From Bacteroidales bacterium (GTDB lineage: Bacteria; Planctomycetota; Planctomycetia; Gemmatales; Gemmataceae): a stretch of DNA of 40,544 bases. Position numbers and translations under genes: made by a program. Position 1 is the stretch's first letter. Each line of letters begins with the position of its first letter. Positions 21,198 to 30,777 of the stretch are shown piece by piece. The notes under the pieces were generated by a model, which was given only the letters and a program-made list of their open reading frames with translations, was not told the DNA's origin and made no database searches. Location: NCBI GenBank assembly GCA_026931725.1, contig JAIXLE010000100.1, positions 1 to 40,544 of the forward strand. Direction: 5' to 3'.

Positions 21198-24113
21198 ATG
21201 AACATCATGCACAATCTTGCCAATGCTCGTACCGATTCGCTGATTCGCTACCTGTCCCGCCATCTCGCCGGAGAAGTGCGGTTCGACAGCACAACTCGGC
21301 ACCTCTACGCCACGGATGCCAGCCTCTATCAGGTTTCACCGCTCGGCGTGGTGATCCCGAAGACGGTGGATGACTTGGTGGCTACCGTGCAAATCGCCGC
21401 CGAACTCCGGGTGCCCATCACCGCGCGCGGTGGCGGAACCAGCCTCTCCGGGCAGGCGATCGGGTCGGGCATTGTCCTGGATTGCTCCAAATTCCTCAAC
21501 CGCGTCCTCGACCTGGACCCCACACAGCGGACCATCCGCGTGCAACCGGGAATCGTTCTCGATCACCTGAACCGAGCCGTCGCTGGGCATGGACTCATCT
21601 TCGGCCCGGATGTCGCCCCGGCGAACCGGGCCACGATTGGCGGGATGATCGGCAACAACTCCGCCGGGGCGCGATCGGTCGTGTATGGTCGTACCGTCGA
21701 TCATGTGCGTTCTTTGCAGATGATCCTCGCGGATGGGACGCAGGCCCGGTTCGGTTCACTCAGTGAGCGGGAACACGCGGACAAGCTCGAACTCCGCACG
21801 CGGGAAGGGGACGGCTACCGCACCACGGCCCGCATCCTCCACGAACACCGTGCCGAGATCGACCAGCGTTTCCCCAAGATCCTGCGAGCCGTCAGCGGTT
21901 ACAACTTGCCCGGCACCCGAGCGGGGCGGTCCCTGGTGCCGCTGCTGACCGGCTCGGAAGGCACCTTGGGGGTCATCGCCGAGGCGGAACTGGCGCTGGT
22001 GCCCCGGCCCCGGTATCGCGGCTTGCTGGTGCCGCACTTTGCTAGTCTGCGGTCGGCTTTGGATGCGGTCGGCGTGTGCCTGGAGTTTAACCCCTCGGCG
22101 GTGGAACTGCTCGACAAACTGCTCATCGACCTGGCCCGGAATCAACGGTCCCTGCAACGTCACATGGCCGCGGTCGTCGGCACCCCGGATGCCCTGCTCA
22201 TGGCGGAGTTCAGCGGCGATTCCGAAGCCGAGGTGGTCGACCGCATCGAGAAACTGCGGCAGCGACTCACCGGCATCGCCGGGATGACCGCTTGTGTCAC
22301 CGCCACGGACCCGGAGTTGCGCGACCCGCTCTGGACGCTGCGTTCCGCGTCGATGCCGCTCTTGTACGGCATCCCTGGGGATCGGAAACCCGTGACGTTC
22401 GTCGAAGATTGTGCGGTCGCGCCGGAGCGGATGCCCGAATTTGCGACGCGGTTCCGGGAACTGTTGCAGAAACACGGCACGGATGGGGCATTTTACGGCC
22501 ATGCCAGCGTCGGTTGCCTACACATTCGCCCACTGTTGAATCTGCACGATCTCGCCGATGTGCGCATGATGCGGACGATCATGGAAGAAGTCACGGAACT
22601 GGTGCTGAGCTTCCACGGCTCCCTCAGTGGGGAACACGGCGACGGCATGGTGCGGAGCGAGTGGAACCAAAAAATGTTCGGCCCGGTGCTGTACGAATCC
22701 TTCCGGCAAATCAAGCACGCGTTTGACCCAGAGAACATCCTCAATCCGGGGAAGGTGGTCGATGGCCCCACGATGGATACGAATTTCCGGGTGCCGCCCG
22801 GTGCCCCGGTGCCGAACCCGCCGACACTCTTCGACTACACGAAGCAAGGCGGTTTCTTCCGCAGTGTCGAACTCTGCAACGGAGCCGGGGTTTGCCGCAA
22901 AACGCAGGGCGGCGCGATGTGTCCGAGTTACCGGGCCACCCGCGATGAGCACGACACCACCCGCGGCCGGGCGAACGCTCTCCGCATCGCCTTGCAATCG
23001 TCGCCTCAACCGACCGCGATGGCCCAACGCTGGGTCGCGGAAGTGATGGACCTGTGCCTCTCCTGCAAGGCGTGCAAGGCCGAGTGCCCCAGCAACGTCG
23101 ACATGGCGAAGTTGAAAGCGGAATTCCAGCAGGCGTACTATGCCCAGGTTCCCCGGCCCCGTGGCCATTATCTGCTGAAGAATATCGACACCCTCAGCCC
23201 GTTGGCCGCTCGCTGGTCGCAGTTGACCAACTGGCTTTCTCGGCGGCGTTTCCTACGCGGTCTGATGGAAGCTGTTGCCGGGATCGACCGCCGCCGTTCG
23301 CTGCCCGAGTTTCAGCCGATGCACTTGCGCCGTTGGTTTGCCGCGCACGTCCCGCCACCGGGGGACAGACCCACGGTGCTGCTGCTGGATGATTGCTTCA
23401 CGACCTTTCAGGAACCGCAAATCGGCATCGCGGCGGTGGAATTACTCGAAGCGGCGGGCTATCGGGTGGAACTCGCCGGGATCTGCTGTGGCCGAGCAAT
23501 GGTGTCGAAAGGCTTCCTGATCGAAACGCGGGAACAAGCCCGGAAGGCGCTGCCCCAACTGGCTCGCCGTGTGGCGGACGGGGTGCCGATCCTCGGGCTG
23601 GAGCCGAGTTGCATTTACACGCTGGCCGATGAGTGGCCCGAACTGGTGCCCGGCCCAGAAGCCCGCACGGTGGCCGCGGCAGCGGTGCCGGTCGAAACCT
23701 GGTTGGGGCGAGAAGGTCGATTAGAAGGTTTGCTCGCGTCTCTCTCAGAACCCGTGATGCTGCACACGCATTGCCATCAATCCGCGCTGGCGGGGGCGAG
23801 CGGCCCGGCCACGGCTCTGGCGTGCGCTCCGGGGGTGGATTTGACCGTCCTGGATACGGGCTGTTGCGGAATGGCCGGGGCATTCGGCTACGAAAAGGAA
23901 CATTACGACATCAGCGTGAAGATTGCCGAACAGGCACTCTTACCGGCGATCCGTTCCGCGCCGAGTTCCGTCGTCCTGGCCACCGGGACATCGTGCCGGC
24001 ATCAGATTCGTGACCTGTCTGGTCGAGTCGCCCTGCACCCGGTGGAGTATCTGGCCCAGCGACTCCGCCGATCCACGGAGTCGCCATCTTCCGAAGGATC
24101 GGTCAGGTCGTAA
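21198..24113 (+). CDS. FAD-linked oxidase fused to Fe-S/CCG electron-transfer half (YdiJ-like D-2-hydroxyacid dehydrogenase)
   Basis: A 971-residue one-chain enzyme. The N-terminal FAD domain has ITARGGGTSLSGQ (74-86) and ATIGGMIGNNSAGARS (145-160), as in GlcD-like oxidases. A central ferredoxin-like region has Cys560, Cys566 and Cys575 (CNGAGVC ... MCP), then Cys620, Cys623, Cys626 and Cys630 (CLSCKACKAECP). The C-terminal half has two CCG motifs (763-764 and 889-890), as in GlpC/LldE-type subunits. The CNGxGxC...MCP pattern resembles the E. coli YdiJ group, where D-2-hydroxyglutarate is a substrate; D-lactate or glycolate are other options. ATG 21198 has only a weak ribosome-binding site, with ATG 21207 as an alternative. 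The 3' end overlaps the convergent RND gene by 11 bases. It is probably membrane-associated and feeds electrons to the respiratory chain. Confidence 0.87.
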   Translation: MNIMHNLANARTDSLIRYLSRHLAGEVRFDSTTRHLYATDASLYQVSPLGVVIPKTVDDLVATVQIAAELRVPITARGGGTSLSGQAIGSGIVLDCSKFLNRVLDLDPTQRTIRVQPGIVLDHLNRAVAGHGLIFGPDVAPANRATIGGMIGNNSAGARSVVYGRTVDHVRSLQMILADGTQARFGSLSEREHADKLELRTREGDGYRTTARILHEHRAEIDQRFPKILRAVSGYNLPGTRAGRSLVPLLTGSEGTLGVIAEAELALVPRPRYRGLLVPHFASLRSALDAVGVCLEFNPSAVELLDKLLIDLARNQRSLQRHMAAVVGTPDALLMAEFSGDSEAEVVDRIEKLRQRLTGIAGMTACVTATDPELRDPLWTLRSASMPLLYGIPGDRKPVTFVEDCAVAPERMPEFATRFRELLQKHGTDGAFYGHASVGCLHIRPLLNLHDLADVRMMRTIMEEVTELVLSFHGSLSGEHGDGMVRSEWNQKMFGPVLYESFRQIKHAFDPENILNPGKVVDGPTMDTNFRVPPGAPVPNPPTLFDYTKQGGFFRSVELCNGAGVCRKTQGGAMCPSYRATRDEHDTTRGRANALRIALQSSPQPTAMAQRWVAEVMDLCLSCKACKAECPSNVDMAKLKAEFQQAYYAQVPRPRGHYLLKNIDTLSPLAARWSQLTNWLSRRRFLRGLMEAVAGIDRRRSLPEFQPMHLRRWFAAHVPPPGDRPTVLLLDDCFTTFQEPQIGIAAVELLEAAGYRVELAGICCGRAMVSKGFLIETREQARKALPQLARRVADGVPILGLEPSCIYTLADEWPELVPGPEARTVAAAAVPVETWLGREGRLEGLLASLSEPVMLHTHCHQSALAGASGPATALACAPGVDLTVLDTGCCGMAGAFGYEKEHYDISVKIAEQALLPAIRSAPSSVVLATGTSCRHQIRDLSGRVALHPVEYLAQRLRRSTESPSSEGSVRS

Positions 24114-27100
24114 TGCGCTGCTGGCCCCGCATCCGATCCGTCAGCCACTGGATGACGACGAAGAAGACCGGCGTGAGGACGATGCCGAACACCGTCACGC
24201 CGATCATCCCCGCGAAGACGGCGGTGCCCAGCAGTACCCGCATCTCCGCCCCGGCCCCCTCGGCCAGAATCAGGGGCAGCACCCCCAGGATGAACGCCAC
24301 CGATGTCATGATGATCGGCCGCAACCGCAACCGGCACGCTTCGAGGGTGGCTTCCCGTCGAGAGAGGCCGCTTTCGTACCGGGATCGGGCAAATTCGACG
24401 ATGAGGATGGCATTCTTGCAAGCCAACCCGATCAGCACCACGAAGCCGATCTGGGTGAAGATGTTGATGTCCTGCCCCGCGATCAGCACGCCGACCGCCG
24501 CCGAGAGCAGGCACATCGGCACCACGAGAATCACCGCCAACGGCAACGCCCAGCTTTCGTACTGCGCGGCCAGCACCAGGAAGACCAGCACCACCGAGAG
24601 CAGAAACGCCATCATGGCCGTGTTCCCGGATTGCCGCTGGAGCAGGGCCAGTTCGGTCCATTCCGCTTTCATGTCCGGCGGGAGCGTCTGTTCGGCGAGC
24701 TGATCCATGACCGCCAGTGCCCGCCCCGAACTCACCCCCGGTGCCGGTGAACCCGTGACCGGAGCGGATGGGTACAGGTTGTAGCGTACCACCATCACCG
24801 GCCCGGTCGTTTCTTCCACATGCACGAACTCGCCGAGCGGGATCATCACCCCGGCTCGATTGGCCACCTTCACGCGCAGCGGGTCTTCCACGGCATTGCG
24901 GAACCGCTGATCGGCTTGGACGTTCACTTGCCAGGTGCGGCCAAATCGGTTGAAGTCGTTCACATACAGCGAACCGAAGTAGATTTGGAGCGTCGTCAGA
25001 ACCTCGCCGACCGACACGCCACGGGACTCCGCCGCTTCCCGATCGAACTGCAATTCCAGCCACGGTGTATCGGCCCGGAACCCGGTGAAGACATCGGCCA
25101 TCTCGGGCGACTGCTCCCCGACGCGGACCAGATCATCCGCGATGGCTTGCAGCAGTTGTGGTCCACCCGCTGGCCGACCGGAATCCTGAGCGGCGACGGG
25201 GTCCGCGTTGGCACGCTGTTCGATGATGAGCTTGAATCCACCGACCGCCCCCAGCCCTTCCACGGGCGGAGCGCCAAACACCTGCACCAGTCCAGCCGAC
25301 ACTTCCGCATCGGTGCGGCGGGTCAGTTCCTCCGCGATGGCCCGCACGGACAGAGCCGGGCCATGCCGAGCTTCAAACGGGTCCAGCACCACGAACAGCG
25401 TCCCCAGGTTCGGGGCATTCGCGCCGAGTACCTGTGATTGCCCGGACACCGCGATCACATGCCGAACACCGGGCACCGATCGGGCAATGGTACTGACTTG
25501 CCGTACCACGTTGTCGGTTCGAGACAGCGACGCGGAATCGGGCAACTGCACGTTGATGAGCAGATACCCTTTATCCTGCGTGGGGATGAAGCCGACCGGG
25601 CAGCGGGAAAAGACTTCCACTGTCAGATAGACCAATCCGCCGTAGGCGAGAATGACGATGGGTGCCACGCGGAGAACCCCGGTGATGAGCCGGATGTACC
25701 CCCGTGTGGCGAGGTCAAACGTCCTGTTGAATAGTTGGAAAAAGGTGCCGAGAATCCGGTTGAGGACCACCCGCAGCAAGTAGCCGCCGCCGAACCCGAG
25801 CAACCCGGCCGCGAACGTGGCGGTTGCCGCGTCGCCCCACTGTGGCCAGCCCGCGGGTAGGGAACCGAGCCACGATTCGAGAGAACCCAGCCACGGTGTC
25901 AGCTGCTCCGAGAGAAACTCACACGCCAGCCAGGCTCCCGCGATCGGGTAGATCAGGCGTGGCAACGGTTCGAGGCCGCGTTCCGTAGTCGGTTTCAGCA
26001 GCAAGGCACACAGAGCCGGGCTGAGCGTCAGCGAATTAAATGTCGATATGAGCGTCGAGATGGCAATCGTTACGGCAAATTGTTGATAGAACTGACCGAT
26101 GATTCCCAGGACGAAAATGCATGGCACGAAGACTGCCGCCAACACCAACCCCACCGCGATGACCGGCCCGGCGACTTCATCCATCGCCGCAATGGTCGCA
26201 TCGCGCGGCGACAGTCCGAGTTCCAGATGATGTTCCACCGCTTCCACGACCACGATGGCATCATCGACGACGATCCCGACCGCCAGGACGAGGCCGAACA
26301 GGGTCAGGGTGTTGAGGTTGTACCCCAGCATCGCCATCGCGCCGAAGGTGCCGACAATGGCGACAGGCACCGCCGCCAGCGGGATGATCGCGGAACGCCA
26401 ACTTTGCAGGAACAGCAGCATCACCGCCGATACCAGAAGCACGGCTTCCAACAAGGTGCGAATCACCTCATTGACGGATTCCCGAATGAACGGGGTGGTA
26501 TCGTAGACGATGGTGTAATCCAGCCCGTTCGGGAACCGGGGGCGGAGTTCCTGCAACTTCTGCTCGACCCGTCGGGCCGTTTCGAGGGCATTCGATCCGG
26601 GGAGCGGGTAGATCGACAACGCCACGCACGGCTGGCCATCCAGTGTACAGACCTGATCGTAGCCGACCGCGCCGAGTTCCACCTTGCTGGTCACGTCCCG
26701 CAGTCGCACAGCGCGACCATCCACATCGGTTTTGACAATGACGTTCTCAAACTGGGCCGTATCCGTGAGTCGTCCAGGCGTGCTAATCGTGTACTGGAAC
26801 GGTTGCCCTGTGGGGGCGGGGGGCTGACCGATCTGCCCGGCGGCCACCTGGGCGTTCTGCTGTTCCAGCGCGGTCACGGCGGCTTGGGCCGTCAACCCGC
26901 GGGCCATCAGCTTTTCTGGGTCGAGCCAGATCCGCATACTGTAGTCGCGCTGACCGAGGAAGGTGATGTCGCCGACACCCTCCAGGCGTGCGAGTTCATC
27001 CCGCAGTTGGATGGTCGCATAGTTGCTGAGGTACAAATCCGGGCGGGACGCATCCGGGCTAATCAGGTTGACGATCATCAACTGCCCGGTGGACTTTTTC

Positions 27101-27492
27101 TTGACGAGTACCCCCCGCCGTTTGACGAGGTCCGGCAAGACTGGCTGGGCTAGGTTGACGCGGTTTTGCACCAGCACCTGAGCGATGTTGAGGTCAATTC
27201 CCGGATGGAACGTGACCGTCAGCGTGTAGGAACCATCGTTTCCCGAAGTGGAGGACATGTACATCATGCCTTCCACGCCGTTGACTTGTTGCTCAATCGG
27301 TGAGGCGACCGTGTTGACGACCTCGCTGGCGTTCGCTCCGGGGAAGATCGCCGCGACTTCCACGGTCGGCGGGGTAATTTCCGGGTAGAGCGCCACCGGC
27401 AGCCGGGCATAGCCAACGATGCCGCCGAGCGTCACCAGGATGGACAGCACAGCCGCGAAGATGGGCCTGTCGATGAAGAACCGCGCGAACAC
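24103..27492 (-). CDS. RND efflux permease (HAE1 type), second of a pair, with extra loop
   Basis: A 1129-residue inner-membrane RND pump of the AcrB/MdtBC class. It starts MFARFFIDRPIFAAVLSIL (GTG 27492) and has the proton-relay Asp410-Asp411 in VGIVVDDAIVVVEAVE (TM4) and the matching Lys in GLACKNAILIVEFA (TM10). It is 45 residues longer than its neighbour overall. The extra part lies after LCALLLKP, about residues 502-587, where the neighbour has 22 residues and this protein has 86. The extra stretch holds two hydrophobic segments (LIYPIAGAWLACEFL and a second near AAGLLGFGGGYLLRVVL). The start is three bases after the first permease's stop, so the two are translated together. It ends overlapping the FAD oxidase gene by 11 bases. 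Pairing suggests a two-permease pump; substrates are unknown. Confidence 0.93.
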   Translation of the reverse strand: MFARFFIDRPIFAAVLSILVTLGGIVGYARLPVALYPEITPPTVEVAAIFPGANASEVVNTVASPIEQQVNGVEGMMYMSSTSGNDGSYTLTVTFHPGIDLNIAQVLVQNRVNLAQPVLPDLVKRRGVLVKKKSTGQLMIVNLISPDASRPDLYLSNYATIQLRDELARLEGVGDITFLGQRDYSMRIWLDPEKLMARGLTAQAAVTALEQQNAQVAAGQIGQPPAPTGQPFQYTISTPGRLTDTAQFENVIVKTDVDGRAVRLRDVTSKVELGAVGYDQVCTLDGQPCVALSIYPLPGSNALETARRVEQKLQELRPRFPNGLDYTIVYDTTPFIRESVNEVIRTLLEAVLLVSAVMLLFLQSWRSAIIPLAAVPVAIVGTFGAMAMLGYNLNTLTLFGLVLAVGIVVDDAIVVVEAVEHHLELGLSPRDATIAAMDEVAGPVIAVGLVLAAVFVPCIFVLGIIGQFYQQFAVTIAISTLISTFNSLTLSPALCALLLKPTTERGLEPLPRLIYPIAGAWLACEFLSEQLTPWLGSLESWLGSLPAGWPQWGDAATATFAAGLLGFGGGYLLRVVLNRILGTFFQLFNRTFDLATRGYIRLITGVLRVAPIVILAYGGLVYLTVEVFSRCPVGFIPTQDKGYLLINVQLPDSASLSRTDNVVRQVSTIARSVPGVRHVIAVSGQSQVLGANAPNLGTLFVVLDPFEARHGPALSVRAIAEELTRRTDAEVSAGLVQVFGAPPVEGLGAVGGFKLIIEQRANADPVAAQDSGRPAGGPQLLQAIADDLVRVGEQSPEMADVFTGFRADTPWLELQFDREAAESRGVSVGEVLTTLQIYFGSLYVNDFNRFGRTWQVNVQADQRFRNAVEDPLRVKVANRAGVMIPLGEFVHVEETTGPVMVVRYNLYPSAPVTGSPAPGVSSGRALAVMDQLAEQTLPPDMKAEWTELALLQRQSGNTAMMAFLLSVVLVFLVLAAQYESWALPLAVILVVPMCLLSAAVGVLIAGQDINIFTQIGFVVLIGLACKNAILIVEFARSRYESGLSRREATLEACRLRLRPIIMTSVAFILGVLPLILAEGAGAEMRVLLGTAVFAGMIGVTVFGIVLTPVFFVVIQWLTDRMRGQQRITT

Positions 27493-27495
27493 CCG

Positions 27496-30400
27496 TCACC
27501 CCCTCGTTGCGGATCGGCGGATCTGCTGGGCCGCATGAGCCAGAACCGCGCGCAGCCAGCCGAACAGCAGCACCCAGCGGATGACCGTAAGAACCTTGGC
27601 CATCGGCCCGCTGCGGAACGCGTTTCGGTCGGTGGCCCAGTCGATCACATAGAAGAAAACCGGCGTCAGAAAGATGCCGAACGCGGTGACGCCGATCATC
27701 CCGGAAAAGACCGCCGTGCCCAGCACCCGGCGCATTTCGGCACCGGCCCCATCGGCGAGTAACAACGGCACCACGCCCAGGATGAACGCCGCCGAAGTCA
27801 TGATGATCGGTCGCAATCGCAGGCGGCACGCGGCCAACACGGCTTCCCGGCGTGGCACCCCCGCTTCCCGTTGCCATTTCGCGTATTCGACAATGAGAAT
27901 CGCATTCTTGCACGCCAGACCGACCAAAACGATGAAGCCGATCTGCGTGAAGATGTTCACATCATGCTTGGCCATCCACACGCCGACCAGCGACGAGGAG
28001 ACGCACATGGGCACCACGAGAATCACGGCCAACGGGAGTGCCCAGCTTTCGTACAACGCCGCCAGGACTAAAAACACCACCACGACGGAGATACCGAACA
28101 CGGCCAACCCCGTGCCCTGGGCTTTCTTCTCGATGAAGGTCAATTCGGTCCATTCGGCGGCCATGCCGGGCGGGAGTTCTCGGGCGGCGAGTCGCTCCAT
28201 AATCGAGATGGCATCCCCACTGCTGGCCCCCACCGTGACGTTGCCGTTGATGGCGGCCGCAGGGTACATGTTGTAGCGTTCCAGTACCAGTGGCCCGGTA
28301 ATCTCCCGAATATCGGCCAAGGCTCCGATCGGAACGAGCGTACCGTAGGAACTGCGAACGCGGAGTTTGCGAATATCTTCGAGTTGATTGCGGAAGCCCG
28401 GTTCCGCCTGGACGTTCACTTGCCAGGTGCGGCCAAACTTGTTGAAGTCGTTGGCATAACGGGCACCGAGTGTCGCCTGCATCGTGGAGTACACATCCAG
28501 GACGTTCACCCCCTGGGCGGAACACGCATCGGGGTTGACGATCACTTGCAGTTGCGGGGCCGCGATCTTGAGGGAATGGAAAAGCCCGCTCAGCGCGGGT
28601 TGTTCGTTCCCCCGCTCGACCAGATTATCCGTCTGCCCTTTGAGGACTTGTGGCCCGAGTTCGCCGCGGTCTTCCACCATCAGTTTGAGCCCACCTGCTC
28701 GACCGAGTCGCGGGACGGCCGAGGGCGGGAATACGGAGAGCTTGGCATCTGGGATTTCCGCGGCGAAGCGTTTGCGGAGTTTCGCGGCGATGGAGAACGC
28801 ATCCAGCCCCGGTTGTTTCCGGGCATCGAAACCTTCGAGGATGATGAACATCGAACCGTAGTTCGACCCGTAAGAATTGAGGACGAACGAATTCCCCGCC
28901 ACGGCGTTGACGTGCTTGACACCGGGGGTTTCCAAAGCGATGCGTGAGACATCCTCGACAACCCGGATGGTCCGTTCGACCGCGGCGGCATCGGGTAGTT
29001 CCAGGCTGGCGATGAGGAAGCCTTTATCCTGTTGCGGGATGAACCCTTTGGGGAACTGCTGATAACCCCAAATGGTCGCGCCGATCAACCCGGCGTAGCC
29101 CGCGAGAACCAGGATCGGCACCCGCAGCGCCACGGCCACCATGCGGACATACCCACGGGTGAGGCCATCAAAGACGCGGTTGAAGATGCGGAACGGCCAG
29201 CCCGCGAGGGCGTTCAGGATTCGAGAAAACCGATCGGGCCGGGCATCTCTGGGCTTCAGCAACAGGGCACAAAGTGCGGGGCTGAGTGTCAGCGAGTTGA
29301 ACGCGGAGAGCAGCGTAGAAATGGCAATCGTCAGTGCGAACTGTCGGAAGAACAGCCCCACGATGCCGGTCAGGAACGCACACGGCAAGAACACCGCTCC
29401 CAAGACCATCCCCACCGCAACGACCGGGCCGGACACTTCCCGCATCGCCGCGATGGTGGCTTCTCGTGGAGCCAAGCCGTTATCAACCTGATGCTGCACG
29501 GCTTCGACGACGACAATGGCATCATCGACCACGATGCCGACCGCCAACACTAACCCGAACAGGGTCAGGTTGTTCATGGTGAAGCCGACCAGAGCCATCG
29601 CCGCAAAGGTGCCAATGATGGCGACAGGCACCGTGGCCAGCGGAATCAGCGCGGAACGCCAACTTTGGAGAAAGATGAGTACGACCACAGCCACCAGAAG
29701 AACGGCATCCCGCAAGGCGTAAAAGACTTCGCGGATGGATTCGGTAATGACGGGCGTGGTGTCGTAACCCAGTTCCAGAACCACGCCCTCGGGCAGGTCG
29801 CGGGACTGGCTTTCGAGCATCGCCTGCACGAGTTCCTTGGTGCGGAGGGCGTTCGCGTCCGGTTGCAGGAAGACGGCCAAGCCGATATTCGGCATCGTAT
29901 CAAAGCGATTGGATACGTCTGAGGAACGCGGCCCCAGCTCGGCACGGGCCACATCCCCGAGTCGGACGGGTTGCCCATTGGTTCCGACTTTTACGATGAT
30001 TTGCTCGAACTCTTCCGGGTCCGTTAGTCGGCCGACGATGGTCATGGGGCGGCTGGTGGGGCCGAGTCCATCGGGGTCGTTTCCACCGAGGTTGCCGACC
30101 GAAACCTGGAAGTTCTGGCTGCGGATGGCCGCGAGGACTTCGAGGGCCGTCAACCCGCGCAGGGCGAGCCGATCCGGGTCGAGCCAGATTCGCATACTGT
30201 AATCCCGCTGACCGAAGATGGTGACATCGCTGATGCCTTCAATGCGGGCGAGTTCATCGACGAGGCGGGTGACGGCGTAATTGCTGAGGTAGAGCTGATC
30301 GTACCGGCCCTCGGGGCAGTTCAGGCTGGCCGTGAGCAGGATTTCGGGGGAGCGGCGGCGGATGGCGACTCCCGTGGCCCGCACGACTTCCGGGAGTTCC

Positions 30401-30750
30401 GGCATGGCCAGATCGACGCGGTTTTGCACCAGCACTTGCGCCATGTTCAAGTCGGTGCCGAGGTCGAACGTCACGGTGAGCGTGTAGGTGCCGTCGCTGG
30501 TGGACTGCGACGACATGTAGAGCATATTTTCGACCCCGTTGACACGCTGTTCGATCGGCGCGGCGATGGTATCCGCGACGACCTGGGCATTGGCTCCGGG
30601 GTAGTTGCACCGCACCTGGACCGTCGCGGGGGTCACTTCGGGGTACTGAGACAAAGGCAGCGCAAACGCGGCCAACCCTCCTGCCAGGGTGATGAGCAGC
30701 GAAAGCACGGTGGCGAAGATTGGCCGATCGATGAAGAAGTTAGCCAGCAC
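27496..30750 (-). CDS. RND efflux permease (HAE1 type), first of a pair
   Basis: A 1084-residue inner-membrane RND pump of the AcrB family. It starts MLANFFIDRPIFATVLSLL at a GTG (30750) without a clear ribosome-binding site, so translation may depend on the adaptor gene 27 bases upstream. It has Asp409-Asp410 in VGIVVDDAIVVVEAVQ (TM4) and Lys in GLACKNAILIVEYA (TM10), the proton relay, and the large periplasmic loops with the porter and docking segments, for example FGQRDYSMRIWLDPDRLALRGL (signature only: RDYSMRIWL). The C-terminus has a longer tail ending RRSATRG. Its paralogue follows after three bases. Two linked permeases recall MdtB/MdtC, which work as a mixed trimer; that is an inference here. 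Confidence 0.94.
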   Translation of the reverse strand: MLANFFIDRPIFATVLSLLITLAGGLAAFALPLSQYPEVTPATVQVRCNYPGANAQVVADTIAAPIEQRVNGVENMLYMSSQSTSDGTYTLTVTFDLGTDLNMAQVLVQNRVDLAMPELPEVVRATGVAIRRRSPEILLTASLNCPEGRYDQLYLSNYAVTRLVDELARIEGISDVTIFGQRDYSMRIWLDPDRLALRGLTALEVLAAIRSQNFQVSVGNLGGNDPDGLGPTSRPMTIVGRLTDPEEFEQIIVKVGTNGQPVRLGDVARAELGPRSSDVSNRFDTMPNIGLAVFLQPDANALRTKELVQAMLESQSRDLPEGVVLELGYDTTPVITESIREVFYALRDAVLLVAVVVLIFLQSWRSALIPLATVPVAIIGTFAAMALVGFTMNNLTLFGLVLAVGIVVDDAIVVVEAVQHQVDNGLAPREATIAAMREVSGPVVAVGMVLGAVFLPCAFLTGIVGLFFRQFALTIAISTLLSAFNSLTLSPALCALLLKPRDARPDRFSRILNALAGWPFRIFNRVFDGLTRGYVRMVAVALRVPILVLAGYAGLIGATIWGYQQFPKGFIPQQDKGFLIASLELPDAAAVERTIRVVEDVSRIALETPGVKHVNAVAGNSFVLNSYGSNYGSMFIILEGFDARKQPGLDAFSIAAKLRKRFAAEIPDAKLSVFPPSAVPRLGRAGGLKLMVEDRGELGPQVLKGQTDNLVERGNEQPALSGLFHSLKIAAPQLQVIVNPDACSAQGVNVLDVYSTMQATLGARYANDFNKFGRTWQVNVQAEPGFRNQLEDIRKLRVRSSYGTLVPIGALADIREITGPLVLERYNMYPAAAINGNVTVGASSGDAISIMERLAARELPPGMAAEWTELTFIEKKAQGTGLAVFGISVVVVFLVLAALYESWALPLAVILVVPMCVSSSLVGVWMAKHDVNIFTQIGFIVLVGLACKNAILIVEYAKWQREAGVPRREAVLAACRLRLRPIIMTSAAFILGVVPLLLADGAGAEMRRVLGTAVFSGMIGVTAFGIFLTPVFFYVIDWATDRNAFRSGPMAKVLTVIRWVLLFGWLRAVLAHAAQQIRRSATRG

Positions 30751-30777
30751 GGGGTATCGAGCCTGGAGTAAACGAGA

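Noticed and set aside
26080..27153. Long + strand open frame opposite the RND permease
   Set aside because: It mirrors a well-supported RND gene, and its translation is rich in His, Arg and Gln with no recognisable domain, typical of antisense frames in GC-rich DNA.
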